DNA of 64,000 bases from Allodiplogaster sudhausi (lineage: Eukaryota > Nematoda > Chromadorea > Rhabditida > Diplogasteridae): contig CALZFC010000268.1 of assembly GCA_945643635.1 (NCBI GenBank), positions 458,501 to 522,500 of the forward strand, read 5' to 3'. This document shows, piece after piece, positions 43,990 through 56,926 of this stretch. The translations under genes and the position numbers were made by a program. Position 1 is the stretch's first letter; every line of letters begins with the position of its first letter. The notes under the pieces were generated by a model. That model saw only the letters and a list, made by a program, of their open reading frames with translations, searched no databases and had not been told where the DNA came from.

Positions 43990-46066
43990 GAGGGAGGGAG
44001 AGGGTTTTCAGAAGTTTATCTTCCGGTTTTGCAGTAACACTCAGACATACTCAACCGCTGGCTAGGCGGGAGACAACTGGAACTCAACCGCTCACTAGGC
44101 TGGAGGAATGCAACACTGATTAGGGAAAGCCCTGCTAGACCAACAATGACAAATGCCTACGTGGCATAATGAAAGACATAAACGCACTAACAAATAACAA
44201 CCACTAAATAACAATGGGACCCTATACAATGAATATCACCACAAATGGGAATGAATGTGCAAAAGGGTTCTAGAATGGGCCTGCCCATTACATCCCCTTC
44301 CTATCAAGGCGGACGTCCTCGGCCGCTGTCTTTCGGTTGGGGTTGGCGAAAGGCATTGTCTGCTTGGCTTCTCTTCAGACGATGACGCTGCCGCAGACAG
44401 AACGTTTTCGGCCGTAGTTGCTGCCACTCATTTATGAAGAATGTGCGTCCTCGTCAGAGATGGCAACTTTCCGGGCCTTGTAAATTTGGGCCCGATTTTT
44501 AAGCTGAGTTGATTTTTCTTCAAAAAATTTCTTCAAGTGACGTTCTTCAATTTTTTTTTGCTGATTTATCATCATATGTTTTTTCTTCAAATGGCACATC
44601 CTTGAATGATTGTTCATTAAATGATTTCCTTCAAGAAATTTAAAGAAAAATCATGGGAATATTTAAAACCAGTTGACTATACGCAAATTTTTCAAATAAT
44701 CGGGCCTAATCGGGCCCACGGGCCGGCCCAACATTTCGTGGGCCCGGCCCAGCCCGGCCCGGGCCCACGGAATGTTGGGCCCGCCGGCCCATCGGGCCGC
44801 GCCGGGCCGTTGACACCTCTGGTCCTCGTTCTCGATTTTGTGAAGCCGCTGCGAGACACGCTCTAGTTATTGTTGCCACCTCTCCACCGCGCCCTTCTCT
44901 TCATCTCAGGACTCTGCAGAGTTCTCCTCTCAATCACTGAACCAATCATATTCAATCCATTCTGGAACTCTTTCACTCCTCCACCACGGGGCCATTCACT
45001 CTCCTTCACACTTGCTCCAATTCTATTCTGAGTCAAATTCTGAGATGCTTTCGGTGTTTCTCTCTCCACATCATCTGGTTCTTTCTCTCTGCTTCTTCCC
45101 TCCTTCTCTTCGTTGGGCACACCCTCCGAATGTGGCCATTGCCTCCACACACATAACACTTCACGCACTTCTTGAATCGGCCACTTCCATCTGAGACACC
45201 ACTGTCACTGGTACTCCTCTCAGACTGAGTCTCAGCTTGCACTCCCACTTCTCTACTTTCCTTCATCTTCTCGCTGTCCTTCTTGAATGTGTACTGCGAG
45301 AAAATGCTCGTCAATTTTCTCTTCACACTTCTTTCTCATTTGCTCTAACCATTCTCTCATATTCGATAAGGTCATCCTTTGCACTAAGCAACGTAATCAG
45401 CCCTCTCAAACACTTCATTCCCCTTTCTTTGGCTTTCCATTTCATCATCCTTCATTAACATTTCTATTTTCATTCACCGTACCATAACACTCGGTCGGTT
45501 TCTCCTCCTCCTCTCTCTGCTCGTCTCCTCTCTTCCTCCTCATCTCACTTCTCACCTGTGCACTCTCTGCACTCTTTGAATCGGTCTGATTCTCTTGCCA
45601 CCTCCTCATCTTATTATGCATCATTGCACTCTCCATTTTCGCGATCACCGCACCATCACAAGCGGTCGTTTCTCCTCTTTTCTCTGCTCCTCTCGCCTCT
45701 TCCTCCTCTTATCTCTGCTCCTTGCACTTGACCACTCTCAGACATTTCTCCTTTCTTCCTTGTTCAAGTCCGGTTGACTTTCAATTCCGCACGCAGTCTT
45801 CTTTGCACTTTATCCTTCGCCTTACGCGGAATATGCCTTCACCTGGAATCAAACCAAGAAGCAGAAGTCCTTGTCGTCTTCGGATTATTCGAAACTTCAC
45901 TTGGAATCAGACCAAGAAACAAGCGTCCTTTCTCCTCCGGACTGCTCGCACCTAAACGCACTAACAAATAACAACCACTAAATAACAATGGGACAATATA
46001 CAATGAATTACAATATAAATGGTAATGAATGGGCAAAGGGGTTCATGAATGGGCCTGCCCATTACA
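43990..46066 (-). mobile_element. LTR-retrotransposon remnant with gag zinc knuckle
   Basis: Direct repeats about 112 bp long start, on the minus strand, with TGTAATGGGCAGGCCCATTC at 46,066 and at 44,292; they are about 85 per cent identical by eye. A polypurine tract AGGAAGGGGA immediately precedes the copy at 44,292, as expected 5' of a 3' LTR. Between them a minus-strand frame (45,326-45,033) encodes a CCHC knuckle, CYVCGGNGHIRRVC, near 45,140, typical of gag. The 3' LTR probably extends to about 43,990. The 5' LTR is cut short. No reverse transcriptase remains. It lies in an intron between modules 1 and 2 of the large gene. Confidence 0.75.
44697..44813. repeat. GGCC/GGGCCC palindromic cluster, copy 1
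   Basis: An unusually GC-rich island (words GGGCCC, CGGCCC, GGCCGGCCC) in an AT-rich setting, highly self-complementary, and inserted inside the LTR element. A similar cluster occurs at 62,440-62,580. Confidence 0.85.
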
Positions 46067-46239
46067 GGGTACAAAAGTTGCACAAAAGTGAAAAGATGTT
46101 GCTTGTCCTGCAGGTGCCGCTTTAATAAAATGCGCCAAAGAGTACTTTAATAGTTTAATAAGCGAGCAAATGATAATAGTCCACATTTTTTTTCCCAAAT
46201 TTTCCAAATTTTAAACTTCTTCTCGGACAATAAGCCTAC

Positions 46240-47144
46240 AGTATTCTCTTATGACCTCAATAAAACTCAGTTTGATGTCTCCATCAATTTTGTCGATCAT
46301 TTCCTGCCGGAAGAATGCTTCAATTACTGCGATCGCTTCCGAGTGATATCTCATATCCAACGGGCAGTCAGGGATACGGTCTCCATCTCCGCAATAGCAC
46401 ACGGCTTCCTTGAAACGATGTCCCTTCCAGACTGGAAAGAAATTGCAGTTTACAGGTCGCCTTCATCGAAAGGCGGCCAAAAGCGCAGCAGCTGTCAGCT
46501 AGAGTTAGCCTAGCTGGGCGCACGAATTCAATGTCAAGTCCACAGAGTAACTTATAATGTTCCAATCCATCTGACATCCAGGAAATATGTATACTTTGTT
46601 TATGAATTTGTAGCTTTCCTATAGCTTTTGGCCACTGCGCTTATGTCCACTTCCCGATTTATAGGGTTCTTAAATTAAATAAATAAAACTAGTTGAAATC
46701 TTTTTTAAAGTAGACATAATTATATATATGAATATACCAATGGTACAGCCCGGCGCCTTTAAGCCCGTGCATCTGTGAGAAATGATGGCGCGCATGCCAC
46801 TTCGCAGGATGCGGTGTTCGCATGACTTTTTCAATTTCCAGTTCCATGGGCAATTCTCATGACAGATAGAATTGAAGTCCCAGTCGAAGCAGTCATAGGT
46901 CTGAAATTACAAATTTTAAAAGAAAATCAACCCTGTTATTAGCGGCTACTTAATGGATTAAAAAATAAATACAAAGACTCTTTATTAAGTATTTGCTTCT
47001 GAAAATGAAGCGAAAACGGACCGGCTGAAAAGGATTAAGCATCTTATTTTCACTGCATTTCTTATTTTCAGCGTCGGTGAATTGGAGAAGGCGCAAGGCA
47101 AATATGGCCGCCAAAAGGACGCCCGCGGCCGTGTAGCGGAGCAT
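46240..47144 (-). CDS. Signal peptide and module 1 of the large modular gene
   Basis: Start ATG at 47,144 with a clear signal peptide (MLRYTAAGVLLAAIFALRLL, cleavage probably after FTDA). Then 46900-46738 (TYDCFDWDFNS, several Cys, GCTIG) and 46431-46240 (VWKGHRFKEAVCYCGDGD, C, then EVIREYC, donor GTAGGC). The order matches modules 2-4, but the sequence is more diverged. The next module lies beyond the retrotransposon, about 2.8 kb on. It is the only signal peptide between 47.2 and 35.3 kb, and the main reason for reading the four modules as one gene of about 12 kb. A mucin-like secreted or cuticle-surface protein is an inference. Confidence 0.5.
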
Positions 47145-47713
47145 GGGTCGAGGGTGGGCCAGGAAGACAGTGGGAAGAAGAGAGCGCAGGGAAGAGCCGA
47201 CAACTCGCCGGCGCTGCGAGAAGGTGAAGTGGCTGAAAGGAAATGCCAACGAATTGCTTCGGCTGACTTGGAGGGAAATATTAATATTCCTGATGAGATT
47301 CAAATTAAATTTTTTCTTCTTGAATTTTCCCGAAGGCAACCATTTGCACTTTGAATGGCAGTGTACTTCACTTAATATTTATGCACTTTCAGGAATGGGA
47401 AATCTACCGCACTACTTTTTACCAGTGCCTTCGTTGCTGTGAACTACTGTCGTTATTGTTCTAAATAAAACTACCAACAAGCTTACCATTCTCTTTATTT
47501 AACTGCTCTATGCTTTTTTGGTGATTTTCTCGTATGGGAGTTCAAATGAACTAATTAAGCTTGCACAGATCGACGGAGACCGCATTAAAATACAACTGTA
47601 GGTTGCGCGAATCTCCGAGAGAGCTCTGGATTTTGGAAGGCGATGAAAGGAATGAAATTACTGTAAGAGCGAGCAAGCGAGAGAGAGAGAGAAAGAGTGA
47701 GAGAGAGAGAGAC

Positions 47714-47748
<35 letters not shown>

Positions 47749-48813
47749 AATAGAGCGAGCATGAAATGTGGCCTAAAAAAGAGTGCAGATTCGATTTGGT
47801 TGGTAGCACTCACAATCAGTTATGCTAAGCTGAAAGTGAATCATGAGAATTTGGAAATAACTTGAGCATTAACAGACTTTCGTTTATTTGTATCCATTTT
47901 TGTGTGATTCATAAAATAAGTAAATATAATATTTACCCTGCGCGTTTAAACCATAAATGTTTCACGTTTGAGACCTGAATGGGGAAGATATATTATAGTG
48001 TTTATCTGTTCTAATTCATATACTGTAACACCGTTTACGGTTGTTAAAATTCAGATGCATTTCGAAAAAATACGCACTAAAACTGTTTTGTCATCGCTGT
48101 TTCACGCAATTTTAAATTTTCGAGCTTATTTCCTTTTCGGTTTCAGACATAAGTATGTCTGTTCTTCCTGGACTGCTTGGTATTCACTTGCATCGATTTG
48201 CTCTTTTCTTCTTCTTTTCAAAATCAACCAATCTCCCTTTCGTTGAACGCCCGCTATTCTGCCATTCCTTAACCATATTTGAGGTTTCGTTCCTGTTTAC
48301 CGATGATATGATTGCTTGTTATTCCTTTCTTCAAAAAAAAAAATGAATTCGCGCTCTTTCGCTCTTAGTCGTTCTAATAAAAAAGGAAAAAAAACCAGTA
48401 AGCGAAAGTTTTCGTCACATTCCAGTTCTTTCTCGTTCCATGACAACTGTTTTGCTGGCATTTCCAATCTTAACAAATATATCTTCTATTAATCTTTAGA
48501 AGCTATTTCCTGGTCGATTTCGTAAAAAAAAAAAAAATAATGCCATTGCCAGTTTCGCCATCTTTATTTTTTTTATTCGCTTGTTGTAATCGCTTCATTT
48601 CTTCTCAGGAATATAGCATAGAATATATCCTATTAAAGAAAAAAAAATCTTTTTTCCTCTTCAGAATCCTGTCTTTCCCGTAATTCTTTCTCTTTCGCGG
48701 GCCATTTGTAGCCGTTTATAACCCCCTCCGGCCCCAGTCGAGAGGTAGGCACTTTTTCAGCACTGAATAGAAAATACCCTACTCTTCAGAAGCCTCTATC
48801 ACAACCATCCAGG
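47145..48813. other. Intergenic region between the modular gene and PLAA
   Basis: Divergent 5' flanks of two genes, so promoters of both should lie here; I see no specific elements. A GA-rich tract lies at about 47,680-47,758. The stretch 48,350-48,660 is A/T-homopolymer rich. Confidence 0.5.
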
Positions 48814-51243
48814 ATGGGCGACGATGTCGAGATGGCGGACGCCACGCCCACCACGTCGTCCTTGGGCGCGGCGGCGGCGGCGGCGCCCCACGAATTCATG
48901 CTCTCGCGCGTCCTTCAAGCGCACAAGGGCGACGTCAAGACGGTGACGACCAATGCAGGAAGTGAGGCTTCTTTGGCTTCCCGCCTTTTTTCGTCATTTA
49001 AAAATGTTAAAATCCTAAGTCCTGTGAGGAAATAAGGAAAAAAGCGCCTTACTAATTATTAGGAAGGTTGAATTACTTTAATACCTTTTCAGCCGTGTAA
49101 ACTGGTTAGCATGTTCTTGTAACACCTTTGAAGAAAAGAAAACAATATAATTTTTTTTAAAACAATAATGAAAGAATTCCTTTCTCGAGGTATGCTGCTT
49201 TCTGGCGGACGAGACGAGACGGTTCGGATGTGGCTGCGGAGGTTTGTTGTATTTTTTGTTGTTGTTGATAAAACTGAGTCTTTCAAGAATGTTTTACCAT
49301 TTTTCGCTCGTTTTCAAGTCGAAAGCCTTCGCAGTGTATGATGGTTTAAGGTGGTCCGAAAGTCAACTGTAATCTATTTGAATTTTCCTCGACTTTTTCT
49401 TTCTAAAAACATGCTCTTTCACAACTTGTGTCAGGCAAAAAGGGCGCCTCCTTTAAATATGCCGTACCATTTGAAGGGGTGGCGACTACGAAGAGGCGCT
49501 CTCGTACACGCAGACAAAGGGCGCAGTCATCTACGCCATTGCAGTGTACGAGGACGAGAATGGCTGGAAGGTCTTTGTTGGACGAAAGGTGGACGAGTTT
49601 TTGTGTTTGGTTAACTTTCAAGCAGAAACCCACCATGGTTTCCACACCCAATTCCACTTTTCCCCCTAACCAAATCTTCTTGGTTCTCGAAAGTGGATTT
49701 TATACCTTCGAACCTAACCTGATTGACTTGTACTGCTACAAGTAGTACATTTAAAATACGAATTCACTCAATTTCCTTACGTGCGATGGCTCATTTTCAC
49801 GGAATCGACCAGAGTGAAGAAACTTTAGAAGAAGAAATATATTGCGAAAATGGAGTGAATTTTTTTGGTCGAGTTGTATAGAAGAAAATGGATATTATAG
49901 TATAATATAAAATATTTCTCAGGATGGCTTCGTCGCCGTCTACACACGTGGAAGCCAAGAGCCACTGTGCGCCTTCCGCCATCATGACTCTGTCGGTACG
50001 GTATATACCGTAATCCTCTTCGATTACGGTTTTCATTTACCAAAGAAGTATTTGTATACGATACTAACAATGAGCATAGTGAATAAAAGTAACAATATTT
50101 AACTAGCATTTGAAAGAAAGAAAAAAATAAACTAAAGAAAACTTTTGTAGTCTGAGCAATTTGATCCTAATTGTTGGACTAGTGCAAGGAAGAATGTGCG
50201 CTTTGCTCTGTATCCAGTATATCCAGGATTCTTCTTTAAAGTGACCCCACTTGCTGAATTACAGTATCCCTGATTCGTCTTAAACGCATCCAGACGCCAT
50301 ACAGTGCCTCAGAATCTTCCTTACATTTCCCCTGATTATTCTTTAGAGTATCCTCTTTCTGTACTTCCCAGAATCTTCCTTGCAGTTCCCCTCGGATTCT
50401 TCTTTCGGTTTCGTGCTTGCTTTTTGTCCTAATTTCTGAGTTACATTACCCCAAATTCATTCTTTCTGCGCCCCTGATTCTTCGTTATGGCTCTAACCCC
50501 TATTCCTGCCTAAAGCGCCACAGGAACTTGGTTGGAGTTCCCCCCGGATTCTTCCTTACAATACTCGAAAATCTACCTTACAGTACCCCCAGATTCTTAT
50601 TTTCAGGACCCCAGAATCTTCCTTATATTACCAAGATTCTTCTTTACAGTTACCCCAACAATCTCCCTTACAATACCCCAGATTCTTCGCTACAGTACCC
50701 TCCCAGATTCTTCTTTGTAGGACGCGCAATCTTCTTTACAGTAACCTTCCTCCTTTTTTTACAGTCTGCTGCCTCTACGTTGACGCGACGAATGGCCGGC
50801 TCGTTTCGGGCGGCTGGGACAACAATGTGATCGTCTGGCCGATCGACCAAATCGTCCCGGACAGCAACCTCGCGGTAGGTTGCTCCCTTGGGGGGATTCC
50901 TCCTACCTCGCAGTAGTTTGTCCCCTGGGGGAATTCCTTCTACCTCGCGGTAGTTTGTCCCCTGGGGGGATTCCTCCTACCTCGCGGTAGTTTGCCCCCT
51001 GGGAGGATTCCTCCTACCTCGCGGTAGTTTGTCCCCTGGGGGATTCCTTCTACCTCGCGGTAGTTTGTCCTCTGACATTTTCTCGATCTCGCAGTACAGG
51101 CTGCGCTCGTCCCTCTCCTTTCCATTTTCCAATTATCAGAGGACATTTACATCCTGGTCCGCAATTCTAAATTGTTTGGGGCTTATACACACACTAGTTG
51201 TAAGCGTTTGCCCTTAATTCATCGTTTGTTTAGTTTAGATCAC

Positions 51244-51289
<46 letters not shown>

Positions 51290-54200
51290 TTCTCATTATT
51301 CGTCTCTTTTTCTATTTCTGTCACTGTGTAACATAATATTGATGAAAGATAGGATTCTTTACTTGAGAAAAGTAAGTGATATGTACCCGGTGGTTTGCGT
51401 TAGCCTTATTTTCTGTATAGTGGAGCTTGGCTTGGCTCTTCTTTGATTCTTGAATTCTCCCGACTAGTATTTAATGAGTGAATATTTTCTACTTGTTAGA
51501 GACTGTCTTTAAGCATATCATTCTAAATTCTTTGTTCTAAATACTTACATATCAGGATTTTCGTGGTAGTTTTCAGAAGGTTTCTTTTTATTAGTCATTT
51601 AATGATGTTGTTTGTTGTTCGGAGTTTATTAATTATAATTTTATTTTCATGTTTATAAAATTATAATAAATAAACTTTGTTTTTGTTTATAAAATTATAA
51701 TAAATATTTTTCAGGCCGAACTCCTGAGCGGCCACAACATGTCTGTGTGGTCGGTGGCAGCTGTGGAGAAGGCGAAAGACACCGTACTCTCAGCATCGGC
51801 AGACAAGACGATTCGACTTTGGCACGGAGACCGGACTGTGCATGTGTTCAAGGGTGAGAGGAGAGAGAGAGAGAGAGAGAAAAAAGAGAGAGAGAGGAGA
51901 GTGCATGTGTTCAAGGGTGAGGAAATTCTTCTCCACTTTCTAAAAAAAATAGCAAAAAAAAACGCCCCTTATCACTACTTTGGCACTGTTGTAACATGCA
52001 TGGCAAGCAGTATGATGTCAAAAAGCTAAGAAAAAAATGAGCAAAATAAAGCTTGAATACAACATGTGCGCCATATTAAGAACGCCCGAATTGTATTCGT
52101 CGAATATTGAAAATTCTATTCCATACACTGGAAACTGTCTCTGTTTATTACCAAGGCCTCACGGATATGGTATTAGTATGATATGGTATAATACAATTTG
52201 AATCCATATAATAATACTGATACATATTTTAAATTGAATCAATATAATGATGCTATAAATTGTAACCAGGCCACACGGACGTTGTTCGTGCACTGCTCGT
52301 GCTCGCCGACGGTGAACGCTTCCTCTCCGCCGCCAATGACTGCACCGTCCGACTCTGGGGAATCGCGGCCGGCGTAGAGCTGGCGTGTTTCAATGCACCA
52401 GCCGACGAGTTCATCTACGGGTTAGTCAGCCGACGCGCCCCTTCCTCCTCCTTACAGTACCCCAACAATGCACCCATCCCCCTCCCCTTCCTACAGTATT
52501 CCCAATAATGTACACTCATTACAGTATACCAAAAATGTACCCCCCCCCTTACAATATGCCAAAAATATGCTGTGGTATGCCAGGAATTCACCCACTTGCA
52601 GTATGCGAAAAATGTGCCCGACCACCCTACCTTACAGTAGGCAGAGCTGAAATAGTGTCTGCCTTCGGTCACTCAAACAGCCAACCTGGGGGGTTAAAAA
52701 GTGAAATGTAGTTTAAAAAAAAAATAGTCCGGGCCTTCGGCCCGGGGGTTACAACGCTGTCCGTGGGTCAGACCTATTTCAGAATTGACAGTAGGCCTAC
52801 AATCTTGCTCCCTTCTTATAGTATCCCATCGATCAATGTACTTCCCTCACTATAGTATTCCTAACAATGTAACCCTCCTACTCGTCCTACAGTGTGCCAC
52901 AGTAAGCTTGTGCCTTGTATGCAGGATGACTCTGGTCGGCCGCGATACGGTAGTGACTTGCGGAGAGGGAGGCCATCTCGTCGTGTGGCATCTCAACGAA
53001 GCAGAGACCGAGCCCAAGAAGGCACTCGCTGTTATTCAGGTGTTTATTTGTTCAGTAACCTCAGAAGATCAAAAGTGGTATGCCCCCAGGTTACGAAATG
53101 CATGGTGAATTTGCCAAAAGAACGAACAAGAAGAAAAGAGCCACATTGAAGATGAAGCAAGTGCCCGGGAAGATTCAAAAAATTAACAAATTAAAAAAGA
53201 TAAATGCAATGATTTCTTGAATTCCTCTATCAGCGATAAGAGCTAGTAATTTTTCCCCGAATTTTTCTGGGCATTCTGTGCAACCTCCCTCATTCTTGCT
53301 TTGTCGGTATTGTATCCTGAGAGGATGATGAGGAGTTACGGAAAGCCTCAGGGATTACTGTATCCTATGTGGTTTCTGAAAATCTGAGGAGTAAACGTAT
53401 ACGTTCTAGTCAGTCACGACTCCAGTCAACTCGTTGTGGTCCGTGTGCGGTCTCTCCAATGGCGACATTGCTGCATCGACGAAGTAGGGAAAAAAGAAGA
53501 TATTTTAAATTGATGTAGCAAAGAAAAGAAGCAAATCATGATGTTAATTTTTTTTTTATAATTATAATTTATTGTCTATTCCTTGTGGAAAAGAAATTAA
53601 CACTATCTTTAAAATTTGCTATATAAAAATATTTTTTATTTCTAAAATTTTATTTGTCCTCAATTCCAGTGACGGCCGTATCCTGATCTACACACGAAAT
53701 GAGAGCAGAAAAGCACATCCGGATGTCCTGGTGAGAGATATTTACAATAATTAATATTTTCAGATTATTTAGTAACTGTTGCTCTTAATCGAGGATTTCG
53801 GTTGTAGTACGTTGTTTTAGTGGAAAATATCGAGGAAAAAAATTTTATTTAAAACATATTAAAATAATATATTTATCTTAAGGACTGTTTGGACGCGGAG
53901 CTGGCTTCTCGTCTGGTTGCGATTGCTGCACAACAGCATAGCAAGGTGAGATATGTGTGATATCGTGTATCCGACGAATGTAGGTTGCAAGTATCGTGAA
54001 TCCGGCGAATGTAGGTTGCAATAATATTAGCGGTAATATTTTATTTGCCATAATTAATTTCAGGAGGCAACTACCGTAACGATCAAGGTGGCTCTGGATG
54101 ACGGTGCGCCCAACATGGAGCTAAAGTACGAGAAGGGCAAGGATCCCGCTGATGCTGCCGAGAAGTTTATCAAGGTACTGAAAGTCACGTAGGCACTAGT

Positions 54201-55636
54201 GGATCAAAAAATCATTGCAATCTGTTGGGTGGGTTCAGGTCAGAGTTACAAGAATTTTGGAAGCAGAAGTGCAAGTTGCTTGTGTCTTGCATGTAATCTT
54301 GCATTTAATTTAAATTGATACCACTTTGAAGTTTGTAAATAAGCTGCTTGTACCCTACATGGAATTTGGCAGAAAAATAACAATTTATAAAATTGAAAAC
54401 CGAATTAGTCAGTCAATATAATTTCAGGACAACGATCTGCCAATTTCCTACCTCGGCGAGATCACCGAGTACATCCGAGCAAACATTCCAGAAGCCAGAG
54501 AATACAGGAAGAACGCTGGAGGAGCGGTAAAAGATAATTGTTTTTTTTTAATGAACTGATACTATATAAATTATTTTCTTTGAATTGCGAAAAATGAAAA
54601 TGAATTTTCTAACGCATTACTCGTCCAATAGTAAATATTATTTATTTTTGGACGTTAAATTATTTTAATTTTCCATTATTTGTTTTTGGCTATGTCCCTT
54701 TAGTTATTAGAAAATTTGTACTTTTTTTTTAGAAAAAAAAGTTGTGTAATATTTTCTCTGCAGGGCAAAGTCGCCGGCAGGGAGATCGCGTGCGAGGTGC
54801 TCGTCGAGGACGGCCGTAAGCTAGTCTGCCGATTCAGAGATGGCGACGATCCGAGTACGGTGGCACAATCATTCGTCGAACAGCACAACCTGCCCATCAA
54901 GTACTTGCAGACGGTTAGATGAGAGAGAGAGAAAGAGAGATAGGGAGGACATGCAGAAGGGGAGACATAGTGGGTGAGAAAGGGAGGGTGAGAGAAGAGA
55001 CGAGGCGGAGAGATAGGGGGAGAGCGAATTAGTAGGAGTTGTGTGAGAGAGAGAGGATGAGGGAGAGAGAGGAGAGAGAGACAGTGGAGAAAAGATAAAG
55101 ATACGGAAATAGCGAAAGAGAAGAGAGGAGGAGAAATAGAGGGTGAGCGAGAGAAAGAGAGGGGGGGGGGGGTTAGAGAAAGAAAGAGGGGGGGGGTGAG
55201 AGAAAGAGAGTCAGAGTGAGATTAGATGAAGGTCAGAAATATAAAGGTTGAGGGAAAAGTCATGATTCATTATTATGAGAAGTTTTTTTTAAGGAAAATG
55301 AAAAAAAAATGTAATTAGTTTAACGAAGTTTATTAGTTAAATGCTTTCTGTTTAGATTGCGCAGATGGTTCGTGTCGAGCGTGAAAAGGGCCAGCAGGAG
55401 GCACTGGCGGACTTCTATGACCCGCTAACAGGTTCAGAGCGGGAGAGAGAGAGAGAGCGAGTCAGAGAGAGGGAGAGAGAGAGTCAGAGAGAGGGAGAGA
55501 GAGAGAGACAGAGCAAGAATACGAGAGAGAGCAGAAGGAAGAAACAACGAGACGAGGTAGGTAAAGGAGAGTGAGTAGGACGTAAACAGAGGAGTACTAA
55601 ATTGGTGAAGCATGGCGGAAAAGAGAGGGAAGGAAG

Positions 55637-55681
<45 letters not shown>

Positions 55682-56801
55682 GGCAAATGTCTTCATTCTA
55701 GCAGAAGATAGAAGAAGTCATTTTACTGGCCATGTGACATTTCGCTTCAGACGATATTTTGCTTTTACTCATAGCATTAATCTTTGGAGATAAGATTTCG
55801 ATTTCGTATGATACATGAACTACAATCCTAATTGTAAGGTAATTTACATTTTATTTTTTTTATTAATACCATTTCTCAGGAGGAAGCCGCTTCGTGCCCA
55901 CCGCGAATACTCAGATCACTGGAGACTTCGCTGCTGATCCACTGACAGGTTTTTATTTATTTTTTTCTAAAATTGATTATGGCTTTAAGAATTCTTGGAT
56001 TCTTCTCCTCTTTAGCTGACATTTGCTAATTGTAAGTGGAAATTATTTGTGTGTTAAAGAATATACATATTTTGTAAAATAATTAAATATTTTATGAGAA
56101 AATATATTATTTTATTACATTTTTTTAAATGCTAATTAAGGCGGTGGCCGTTACGTGCCCGGCGCCAGCGGCGGTGGACTTTCGGATGCCTCGGCTGGCT
56201 ATGGAGATCCACTCACTTCTGGCGGAAGGTTTGGAAGAGTGATTTTTTTGGTTTTGTAAAAAAAAATTATAACTATTTTAAGACAATATCGCCACAAATT
56301 ATTTTTTTTTCTCACTCTTGCTAATCGTCGTGCAGTCGAAATAGTTTTATTTATTTATTTACTAGAGGGCTATTTTATCACGAATTTCTTGTTTTAATTT
56401 TTTATTTAGGATAAAAGTCACACATTTTAATTATTTTATTCCCACCTTGCGTTCCCGGCCACAAAGCCGCTTCTCTCCTCTTTTCTCAAAACAGGCGATA
56501 CTGCTATTTGTTCCCTAGTGTATTAAATTAATTTATCTTTTACATTTAATTAATTTTACTTATTTTTTTCATTTTATTAATTTAATTTAAATTAAATTTT
56601 AGTAATTTAATAAATTTTAATTTTATTTAATTAAATTTTATTAATTTTAATTAATCGACAGGTACGTCCCGAACACGGCGGACGCGCCGCTGATGCCGAA
56701 CTCATCGCTGCCCATCGACAAGAGAAGACCGCGCGGAGAACTCGTGCCCCTCAGGGACTTTTGCATCTTTGGAGTAGAGCAGTTCAGCAGCAAGGTAGGG
56801 G

Positions 56802-56843
<42 letters not shown>

Positions 56844-56887
56844 GAGAGGGAGATGAGAGAGGGAAGATATAAAGCAAAAGAGAGGCT

Positions 56888-56926
<39 letters not shown>

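Noticed and set aside
44236..44437. Ala/Ser-rich gene within the LTR element
   Set aside because: It spans the polypurine tract and LTR start, and frames on both strands are equally open; probably chance.
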